NCBI GenBank assembly: GCA_937923355.1
Contig: CALAIO010000185.1
Location: forward strand, 1-15,158
Direction: 5' to 3'
DNA: 15,158 nt
Source: an uncultured Rhizobiaceae group bacterium
GTDB lineage: Bacteria; Pseudomonadota; Alphaproteobacteria; Rhizobiales; Rhizobiaceae
Shown here piece by piece: positions 5,436-12,026 of this stretch. Within the stretch, counting starts at the first letter, position 1, and each line of letters starts with the position of its first letter. Both the position numbers and the translations under genes were made by a program. Below the pieces are notes generated by a model. That model did not search any database and was not told the origin of the DNA. It saw only the letters and a list, made by a program, of their open reading frames with translations.

Positions 5436-7057
5436 CGTTTATCCAATTTCTGCCTGGATGGGCTTGGGTTTTGGTAAACATAACAAGTCGTTTCATAAAG
5501 ACCATAATCATTGCGTAAAATAAAATGCCCTGATAAGTGCTCGCATATTAAGTTTGTTAAAGTAGTATTGTTTGGATGAAAAAGCTTGTCATTCTTCCAG
5601 TCAACATTCTCTGACATAATGTTAAACGCAATACCTTGTTTTGCATAAGGGAAAAGCCGCATAGTGATGTTTTTCAAATACTCAAGCATTTGGGTTTCCG
5701 TCATGTTTTCGCGACGGGTAAAAATGCCGTTTAAAATAATGTAATCATACTCTGAAAACTTTATTTCATCTTTCAAAATATCAAGACAGTGTATTTTAAC
5801 ATCAGGATGGTTTTTTCGCGCTGCTTTTGCATAGGCTTTTGAAATTTCCAGTCCTTCATATTCAATGTGCGTAAGTTTATGCACGTCAATGTAGTTTTTT
5901 AATCCACCAAGACCACATCCAAAATCAAGAATACGAACGGTTTCCTTGTTTGAAGGTATTAGGTCTAGCATCACCGCGTAACGAATATTGGCGCTCTCTT
6001 CATTTTTCCAATCCACCGCCATAGCGCCTGTTTTATGCTCGTTAAGGCAGTTCTCATAGTGAGATATAATTTCCATATAGGAAGTATCAAAACTTGTACT
6101 TATTTGAGGCAAAGGTTTCTGACTGGAAGGCAGATTGGTTTCGCCGCCAATGACTTCCCGTACAGTGGCGAGCGGGCGTTGTTTTACCTCAGTAAAAATC
6201 TTCGCAAGGTAGATAGCCATGATGCCATTAAAAAATATGATAATGCCACCCACAAGTAATGTGGTTGCAATAACAGATGTCCAGCCTGGCAGTGCCGCAT
6301 TTATAAAGATTTTGTAATAAATCAGGTACGAAATTAAGAGAACCGCTAAGATTGAAATAAAAATTCCAACCAGTGAAATTGCTTTTAGAGGACGCGTTGA
6401 AAATGCTGTAACCGCATTCACAAAAATATTCACTAGCCCGCTTAGCTTATATGTCGTCGCACTTCTTGCGGGCTTTGCAACAGGATAAGGCACTTGTTTA
6501 AAACCTGTCATATGCCAAATCCCGGCAGCAAACAGCTCGCGTTCCTTATATTGCAGCATGGCATCCAGATAACGTCTGCTCATCAGCCTAGCTGTCGTAA
6601 TATTGGGGGGGAAGTTAATCCCTGATAACAGATTAAGGCTTGAATAGAATATTCGCCTGGCAGCGCGATAAAAAATATTACCTTTCTTTTCTGTTTGCAC
6701 GCCAAACACAACATCAGCATCCGATTGATACATGTGTTCCAGAAAAGGCTTAATCCATTCAGGCTCTTCTTCAAGATCGCTATCGCATATAAAAATATAA
6801 TCACCCGTTGCAGCACCTAGTCCTGTCATAAGCGCAGGGTGTTGCCCAAAGTTTCTGGAAAGATCAATCAGTGTAACGCGAGTATCTTTCTCCGCAATCT
6901 GTTTTGCAAGTTCATAGCCGTCGTCAGGTGAGCCATCGTTTATAAATACAATCTCGTAGTCTTCTGTAATCTTTTGAATTGTTTCAACAGCACGCTGATA
7001 TAGTTCTTCCAAGTGCAGAGCACTATTATAAAGCGGAGTGACCAATGAAATTCGCAT
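5432..7057 (-). CDS. GtrB/CsbB-like undecaprenyl-phosphate glycosyltransferase fused to a SAM methyltransferase
   Basis: Two enzymes in one 541-residue chain. Residues 1-~220 are a GT2 (GT-A) domain of the DPM1/GtrB/CsbB type: ISLVTPLYNSALHLEELY, VFINDGSPDDG, LSRNFGQHPALMTGLGAATGD and the metal-binding D92-S-D94. Two membrane helices follow (~225-248 and ~260-288), as in GtrB proteins, which attach a sugar to undecaprenyl phosphate at the inner face of the membrane. Ordinary GtrB proteins stop at ~310-330 residues. Here residues ~340-530 form a class I methyltransferase with motif I ILDFGCGLGG (376-385), the acidic GLEIS after strand 2 and DYIILNGIF. I chose the ATG at 7057, where the family begins, over a TTG at 7081; GAGATAAG lies ~9 bases upstream. 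The methyl acceptor is probably the sugar being loaded, but that is inference. The gene overlaps the acyltransferase gene by 4 bases. Confidence 0.88.
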   Translation of the reverse strand: MRISLVTPLYNSALHLEELYQRAVETIQKITEDYEIVFINDGSPDDGYELAKQIAEKDTRVTLIDLSRNFGQHPALMTGLGAATGDYIFICDSDLEEEPEWIKPFLEHMYQSDADVVFGVQTEKKGNIFYRAARRIFYSSLNLLSGINFPPNITTARLMSRRYLDAMLQYKERELFAAGIWHMTGFKQVPYPVAKPARSATTYKLSGLVNIFVNAVTAFSTRPLKAISLVGIFISILAVLLISYLIYYKIFINAALPGWTSVIATTLLVGGIIIFFNGIMAIYLAKIFTEVKQRPLATVREVIGGETNLPSSQKPLPQISTSFDTSYMEIISHYENCLNEHKTGAMAVDWKNEESANIRYAVMLDLIPSNKETVRILDFGCGLGGLKNYIDVHKLTHIEYEGLEISKAYAKAARKNHPDVKIHCLDILKDEIKFSEYDYIILNGIFTRRENMTETQMLEYLKNITMRLFPYAKQGIAFNIMSENVDWKNDKLFHPNNTTLTNLICEHLSGHFILRNDYGLYETTCYVYQNPSPSRQKLDKR

Positions 7058-7100
7058 GGTTAGAAACTTATCTCTATACAAGGTAGTCGCGCTAAAGAAG

Positions 7101-7823
7101 CTATTTGATCAAACCATCAATTTCAATAACAGACTTTAAGCGCTGTCTAGCATTCTGCCCTGTATGCATCAATAGGTCGATTACGCTTACGCCATGCTCA
7201 AACTGTTTTGAGTTTTGTTTATAATCGGGATAGTTCGTGTAATTCGCATAACACAATTCTATACCGGCATCATCAAATTGGGCTTGTTGTATATAGTTCT
7301 CAGCTGATGGACCTGAGATATATCTGTTCGCGTTGAAGCCCTGGCAAATTTCGATGAGCCTGCCTGTAGGGTCTTGGTCAGTGGTGGATACTTGATGGCT
7401 ATGTTTGATTTCACTTTTGATGCTCAAGTTGTTTGATAACAACTGGAGGAACAACTGATTAATGTCAGTCAAATAAGTCAGTTCTTCTGCTTTTTCATAG
7501 GCCATAGCAAGGGCATCTTCGTAGCGTTCAAAGTATTCCGCTTTGCCATAAGCATGTCGTATGGACATCCAGTGTTTCTTTGCCCATCGATGATCAGAAA
7601 CCTTTACCTCTTTTATTGGGGTTTCAAACTCACCTTTAGTTTCGACGGGAATGGTCAGCCAATGGGGACTTCCATTTAGTATTATTTTATTACGATTGCG
7701 CCAGTCTCTTCTGGTGAACTGTACTTCGTCATAAATGACAAAGACATCAGCACTGTTCATCAAATCAAAATAGCCTTTCCACGGAATATAATTGGATTGC
7801 AATATTACAATTGTGCGGGACAT
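7101..7823 (-). CDS. WbqC-family protein, possible amino-sugar acylating enzyme
   Basis: A 240-residue cytoplasmic protein of the WbqC-like family (PF08889). The opening TIVILQSNYIPWKGYFDLMNSADVFVIYDEVQFTRRDWRNRNKI is characteristic of the family, as are HWLTIPV soon after and the later RYISGPSAENYI. The family is known from O-antigen gene clusters and has no firmly established reaction. A glycine transferase role has been suggested for one member, from clusters whose O-antigens carry glycyl-substituted amino sugars. The place here, directly after a sugar aminotransferase and before the glycosyltransferase, fits an enzyme that acts on the new amino group. No membrane helix or signal peptide is seen. 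The length is normal and the conserved segments look intact. Family membership is confident; the biochemical role is not. Confidence 0.88.
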   Translation of the reverse strand: MSRTIVILQSNYIPWKGYFDLMNSADVFVIYDEVQFTRRDWRNRNKIILNGSPHWLTIPVETKGEFETPIKEVKVSDHRWAKKHWMSIRHAYGKAEYFERYEDALAMAYEKAEELTYLTDINQLFLQLLSNNLSIKSEIKHSHQVSTTDQDPTGRLIEICQGFNANRYISGPSAENYIQQAQFDDAGIELCYANYTNYPDYKQNSKQFEHGVSVIDLLMHTGQNARQRLKSVIEIDGLIK

Positions 7824-7875
7824 TTAATAATCCAAATTAATTCAGCTTCAGGTTCTCAATCAACGATATTCTTGC

Positions 7876-9024
7876 TCAAAGTAGAGGCATAATTTTTTCG
7901 GTAATAGTACTAATAACGTGATCTTGCTCATCTGCCCTTAACCCTGGATAAAGCGGCAGGCTAATCGTCTGACGCCCCCATTTAATTGCATTGGGGCAGC
8001 TTGATTTTGTTTCGGGATATTTTTCCCCATAATAACTCAAATCAGGCAATGCGCGAAAATTCACTGTCACAGAAATTCCATTCTCGTTCAAAATACTGAT
8101 TGCCTTGTCACGTAGTTCTTCCTCAACACCAATGGTGAACAAATGACAGGCATTTGTACAATCTTCCAACTGTTGAACCAACCTTATGGGGCTATTAGCA
8201 AAAGCATTGTGGTACTTGTTATAAAGCTCTTTCCGCAAAGCTAACCGGTCATCAATTTCCCTGATTTGTCTAGGCAACAAGGAAGCGAGGATATCTGGTA
8301 AATTTGCCTTTATACCAAGTTGTTTCATATCCCAATGATTATATTTACCACCCCTAAAACGATCTACTGCTGTAGCGCTCATGCCATGAAGACGTGTCTC
8401 AAGCATGCTCTCATAAAGTTTGGAGTTGCGAAAAATAACTGCGCCACCTTCACCACAGGTAACATTTTTAGTCGCATAAAAGGAAAAGACTGAAGCATCA
8501 GAATATTGTCCAGGTCTCACCCCGTTGAGCTTGCCTTCAAAGCAGTGTGCGCTGTCTTCAAGAATGTAAACATATTGATTGGATTGGCTAACGCTATTTA
8601 TACTTTTTCGTAATTTTAGAACGTCAACCATTTGTCCGTAGATATGAACCGGCATAACAACCTTTGTTTTGGTGGTTATGGCGTCAACTATTGCGTCAAT
8701 TGAAATCAACAAGGTTGCTGGATCCACATCGACAAGAACTGTTTTAGCGCCAAGCAACTCCACAATATTGGCACTTGCAACGAATGTAGTGGCGGGAACA
8801 ATGACCTCATCACCTGGCCCAACACCCATAGCCATCAATGCAGCAAGTGCTCCATTGGTCCAACTATTTGCTAACAAAGCATGTGGCGCATCGAAGTATT
8901 CTGAAAGCTGTTCTTCGACTTTCTTGCAGATATTGCCTGTGGTTAAAAAAGGAGAATCCAAAACATGCGCAATGCCGTCAGCATCAGCGCTGGAGAGTTG
9001 GTGGCGATAAAAATCAACTTTCAT
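7876..9024 (-). CDS. DegT/DnrJ/EryC1/StrS-family nucleotide-sugar aminotransferase
   Basis: A PLP enzyme of 382 residues that transfers an amino group, normally from glutamate, to a keto group on a nucleotide sugar. SFYATKNVTCGEGGAV contains the Schiff-base lysine K186. ILEDSAHCFEG contains D157, which contacts the PLP ring nitrogen. FLTTGNICKKVEEQLSEYF and PGDEVIVPATTFVASANIVELLGAKTVLVDVDP are standard for the family, and RQTISLPLYPGL near the C-terminus is the usual closing motif. It starts 24 bases after the end of the 4,6-dehydratase gene, whose keto product is a natural substrate. No 3,4-ketoisomerase (FdtA-type) is present in the window, so amination at C4 is the simpler prediction, giving a 4-amino-4,6-dideoxyhexose. 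The sequence alone does not settle C3 versus C4 or the product's stereochemistry. Confidence 0.95.
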   Translation of the reverse strand: MKVDFYRHQLSSADADGIAHVLDSPFLTTGNICKKVEEQLSEYFDAPHALLANSWTNGALAALMAMGVGPGDEVIVPATTFVASANIVELLGAKTVLVDVDPATLLISIDAIVDAITTKTKVVMPVHIYGQMVDVLKLRKSINSVSQSNQYVYILEDSAHCFEGKLNGVRPGQYSDASVFSFYATKNVTCGEGGAVIFRNSKLYESMLETRLHGMSATAVDRFRGGKYNHWDMKQLGIKANLPDILASLLPRQIREIDDRLALRKELYNKYHNAFANSPIRLVQQLEDCTNACHLFTIGVEEELRDKAISILNENGISVTVNFRALPDLSYYGEKYPETKSSCPNAIKWGRQTISLPLYPGLRADEQDHVISTITEKIMPLL

Positions 9025-9048
9025 GATTTGAAAATTCTTTCAAAGGTA

Positions 9049-9993
9049 TTACGCAAATCTTTTAAAATCAAAACTATCGATAATGCCTGGAAGTTCAGAG
9101 AAAAAATCTCTCTTAGGTTCCCATCCAAGAGATCTTAGTTTGGTGTCATCAAGGCTATATCTGATATCTTGACCAAGACGATTACCCGTTGCTTCCCAGG
9201 CGTTATCCTCAGACACGTTCAGATGTTTTGCAATGGCGCGTAACACTTCAATATTTTGCAACTCGACATTACTACCAACATTATAAATACTGTCTCGCTC
9301 ACCCTTTTCCATAATCGTCAAAATAGCATCTACAGTATCATCAGCATGAAGCCATGAACGAATATAACTACCATCTCCGTGCATAATTGCAGGCAGTCCA
9401 CGCTTCATACGCCATGAACTTTTGGGAACAAGTTTTTCTGGATATTGATGTTCCCCGTAGTTATTTGTTGGCCTCATAATTTGCCATTTAATACCATAAG
9501 TCCGCCCCCAGCTTTTTACCAACATATCAGCTGCAGCCTTTGATGCCGAATATGGATTTGAGGGAATTAATCGATGTTCTTCATTATGCTTACCTGCAAT
9601 GATGTCACCATATACTTCATCTGTAGAAATATGAATAAAAAGCGGCCGCTCACTTTCCTGTTTAGAACGAACAAGCTCTAAAAGGTTTTGCGTGCCTAGA
9701 AAATTTGTTACGCAAAAAGCTCGATTTGATGTTATCGCATTATCAACATGACTCTCTGCTGCAAAGTTAACAATGACATCCGATTCTGGAAGGTAATCAA
9801 TTTCAGCTACATCAACTTGATATAGGCGATAATTATCATGCTGATCGAATTCTTCCTTAACTTTCAGATCAGCTGCGTAGCTTACTTTGTCGATATTACG
9901 AACAAAATAACCCAGCTCCAGACAGCGCCTGACAAAATGTTTTCCAATAAATCCAAGACCACCAGTTACAGTAATAATTTCAAATTTCTTCAT
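9049..9993 (-). CDS. RfbB-like nucleotide-sugar 4,6-dehydratase (SDR family)
   Basis: An extended short-chain dehydrogenase of 314 residues that would convert an NDP-hexose, most likely dTDP-glucose, to the 4-keto-6-deoxy form. From the ATG at 9993, the NAD-binding TGGLGFIG is at residues 10-17, FAAESHVDNAI at ~78-87, and STDEVYG at 123-129 with the D125-E126 pair diagnostic of dehydratases rather than plain epimerases. Y148-SAS-K152 is the catalytic pair. NNYGEHQYPEKLVPK and GDGSYIRSWLHADDTVDAI match RfbB/RmlB closely. A GTG at 10008 would add five residues, but the ATG fits the family N-terminus better. It is somewhat shorter than typical RmlB (~350). No nucleotidyltransferase (RmlA) gene is in the window, so the activated sugar must come from elsewhere. 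It feeds the aminotransferase encoded next. Confidence 0.9.
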   Translation of the reverse strand: MKKFEIITVTGGLGFIGKHFVRRCLELGYFVRNIDKVSYAADLKVKEEFDQHDNYRLYQVDVAEIDYLPESDVIVNFAAESHVDNAITSNRAFCVTNFLGTQNLLELVRSKQESERPLFIHISTDEVYGDIIAGKHNEEHRLIPSNPYSASKAAADMLVKSWGRTYGIKWQIMRPTNNYGEHQYPEKLVPKSSWRMKRGLPAIMHGDGSYIRSWLHADDTVDAILTIMEKGERDSIYNVGSNVELQNIEVLRAIAKHLNVSEDNAWEATGNRLGQDIRYSLDDTKLRSLGWEPKRDFFSELPGIIDSFDFKRFA

Positions 9994-10059
9994 TGATAAA
10001 TAACTCACTCAACGTGGGGTTTTTTTGAGTTCAACTGTTATAGTGTCATCCAGTTAACG

Positions 10060-10695
10060 TCAAATATTCCCTTTTTGGGCGGTAGTTATACAATGAGTAT
10101 AGGGAACCCGAAGCAAGTTGTTGTAAATTTTAAATCGGACATCTGAAAACGTATCCGATAATAAATTACAATATTCCTGAGGAGCACGAACATTTTGCCC
10201 AGAATCCCATTCAGCAAATTTTTTAGCAATCAGTCTTTGATTTTCGATAAAGGCAGGGTCAACGCCTATCAGCCGTCCACTAGGTTTTAGTAGAGCATCT
10301 ACAAGTTTGGCTAATTCTTTCACTTGTTGGTCACTCAAATGATGAAACAACCCTAAGCAAAGCACGAAATCATAACCATTATGCGCAAAATTTTTGGCCT
10401 CGGAAAAGTCGCCACAATGAAAAATAGCTTTTGCACCAGCTTGACTTCCAAATTGCGAAGTCGCGTTTTCAATATGGTTTTGATTTCTATCTATACCAAC
10501 GTAATTTACGTCGCCTAAGTAAGGCAAAATATCACCTGATCCACATCCCAGATCCAGCACGAGGTCGCCATCTTTTGGACAAATGTGATTGGCGACAATC
10601 GCTTTTCTTGCGCGATCTGATCCGAGCGCCTTTTGATAAAAATCATAAATCGCTGAAACTTGTGTTAGCCTATAAGCCCCCTTTGTTTTTTCCAT
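10060..10695 (-). CDS. Class I SAM-dependent methyltransferase
   Basis: A 211-residue soluble methyltransferase. Motif I is VLDLGCGSGDILPYL (residues ~46-60), followed by YVGIDRNQNHI with the acidic residue that binds the ribose of SAM. Next come CGDFSEAKNF and YDFVLCLGLFHHLSD, the post-I strand that often carries catalytic or acceptor contacts. The fold is the Methyltransf_11/25 type common in glycan clusters and tailoring pathways. Acceptor specificity cannot be read from the sequence. Operon context suggests O- or N-methylation of the nucleotide sugar or lipid-linked sugar made here. It lies 40 bases from the upstream methyltransferase and 66 bases from the dehydratase, with no terminator seen between them. 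Confidence 0.85.
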   Translation of the reverse strand: MEKTKGAYRLTQVSAIYDFYQKALGSDRARKAIVANHICPKDGDLVLDLGCGSGDILPYLGDVNYVGIDRNQNHIENATSQFGSQAGAKAIFHCGDFSEAKNFAHNGYDFVLCLGLFHHLSDQQVKELAKLVDALLKPSGRLIGVDPAFIENQRLIAKKFAEWDSGQNVRAPQEYCNLLSDTFSDVRFKIYNNLLRVPYTHCITTAQKGNI

Positions 10696-10735
10696 ATTAA
10701 GAATTCTCTCGATGTAATTTTTATAATTGTTTGGG

Positions 10736-11626
10736 CTATTTTTTTCTATCGTGTGATAAAGTCATAATCATGGGGGTGGCAAGGGTTGCGGGGATTAATT
10801 GAAAAATGAGCCTGACTAACTTGCCAAGAACAGGCATCTTTCCAATGGTTGCTATTACGCCTTGATGACGATCAGCAAACGTAACATCCTGTGCTATACG
10901 CTCAAAAAATCTGGCCATAACGCCTCTTTCAAATTCACTTTTTAAACCATTATTAGATGATAGTTTTTTGACATTTGATGCGGTTATAAAATTAACCCCG
11001 TCCCAAATTAACTGATTTCGTTTGATTGGGCCGGGCAGCACATATCGCGTAGCCTTAGGAAAAAATGGCACTAGAGGAATGCCCAAATGAGGTTCAAACG
11101 GGAAATGGTAATTGGGGCAAAGATGGCGCATTACGCCGTTTTCTGAAAGCACATTTGCCATTGCTTCCATGGCATTTTCAAGTGGAAAAACATGCTCCAT
11201 GACATTCACTGAAAATATCAAATCAAAGCTTCCATGTTTGTCTATCTCTAAGTCACTTGCACCAATAGAAAGAATTTCAGGTTGTATCTGCGGAGGGATT
11301 TGCGCCAGCAGCGCATCGTGCATTTTGGTCATGAAACTGAACCCGCCCTTTTCCCCTGGCTCAATACCCAAAATATCATACCCTTCGCTTTTCAAAAACG
11401 CCGTCACAATTCCAATCCCACTGCCAACTTCAAGAATTCGAATATCTTTTTTCAGATAAGGTGCAATAATATAAAAATTACTCTTTGCTTCATTGAGATA
11501 CGTATTCAACAGCTTGGCCGTATTAGACGTGCTCTTGTTGGTATTATGATCAGCATCAAGACATAATTTTTCGATATCAAACTTCGAAATAAATTCCTCA
11601 AGTCGTGCTTCAATATTCTCAGTCAT
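10736..11626 (-). CDS. Class I SAM-dependent methyltransferase with hydrophobic C-terminus
   Basis: A 296-residue protein. SAM motif I is ILEVGSGIGIVTAFL (residues ~64-78), followed by YDILGIEPGEKG. FDLIFSVNVMEHVFPLENAMEAMANVLSENGVMRHLCPNYHFPFEPHLGIPLVPF is the post-I region typical of Methyltransf_11/23-type enzymes acting in envelope glycan clusters. The last ~40 residues (MPVLGKLVRLIFQLIPATLATPMIM) are hydrophobic or amphipathic. They may tie the enzyme to the membrane, near lipid-linked substrate. The ATG overlaps the stop of the GtrA-like gene in an ATGA (11623-11626), so translation is coupled to that membrane protein. The acceptor is unknown. Numbers of methyltransferases are high here: this one, the next gene, and the domain fused to the glycosyltransferase. 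Confidence 0.85.
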   Translation of the reverse strand: MTENIEARLEEFISKFDIEKLCLDADHNTNKSTSNTAKLLNTYLNEAKSNFYIIAPYLKKDIRILEVGSGIGIVTAFLKSEGYDILGIEPGEKGGFSFMTKMHDALLAQIPPQIQPEILSIGASDLEIDKHGSFDLIFSVNVMEHVFPLENAMEAMANVLSENGVMRHLCPNYHFPFEPHLGIPLVPFFPKATRYVLPGPIKRNQLIWDGVNFITASNVKKLSSNNGLKSEFERGVMARFFERIAQDVTFADRHQGVIATIGKMPVLGKLVRLIFQLIPATLATPMIMTLSHDRKK

Positions 11627-11982
11627 TGATTGGTGCTCTTTTTAATGGGGAGCTCACGTTTGGATCTTAAATAAAAATAACCGCCAGTTATTAAAATAGC
11701 CACTGAAATTGCTTGAGCGATATATATTGGCAGTCCAATTTGTTCAAACAAACACCATAGCAAAAAGCGATTTGCAAAATACAAGAAAACAAAAACCTTC
11801 AAAACGGTGAACAAGTTAACTGTTCCAACGAAATAGCGTACCTGTATTGAATATAAGATAAAATCCATCGATATAATAATTAACAAGGCCAGTGAAATCT
11901 GCACGCCAAGATATGTTAGATACGTCAAGATGCTAAGGCTGAAGATGTTTCTGAAAGCGCCAACAATTATATATCCAGTCAT
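11623..11982 (-). CDS. GtrA-like small membrane protein, possible lipid-linked sugar flippase
   Basis: A 119-residue, very hydrophobic protein with about four membrane helices (~5-22, 27-47, 57-78 and 83-104) and a basic tail (RSKRELPIKKS). Length, helix number and the ending VAILITGGYFYLRSKR resemble GtrA/GtcA proteins (PF04138), which are thought to move undecaprenyl-phosphate-linked sugar across the inner membrane. Sequence identity to the family is hard to judge by eye because such proteins diverge fast. The stronger argument is context: it sits directly after a YfhO-like gene, and a GtrB/CsbB-like gene lies in the same operon, which are the two standard partners. It ends in an ATGA overlap with a methyltransferase gene. 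An EmrE-type or unrelated four-helix protein is the main alternative. Confidence 0.62.
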   Translation of the reverse strand: MTGYIIVGAFRNIFSLSILTYLTYLGVQISLALLIIISMDFILYSIQVRYFVGTVNLFTVLKVFVFLYFANRFLLWCLFEQIGLPIYIAQAISVAILITGGYFYLRSKRELPIKKSTNQ

Positions 11983-12026
11983 ATCGGCCCATTCATTTTT
12001 AGATGTTGTTGAAAATACTGAAAACT

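Noticed and set aside
8669..9010. A 113-codon plus-strand frame opposite the aminotransferase
   Set aside because: It is antisense to a strongly conserved gene, with no RBS and a low-complexity Ala/Ser/Thr-rich product. It is a shadow of the real frame.
10002..10031. AACTCA...TGAGTT around a T tract as a terminator between the methyltransferase and dehydratase genes
   Set aside because: The T run lies in the loop and reads as A on the transcribed minus strand, so it cannot act as an intrinsic terminator for the operon.
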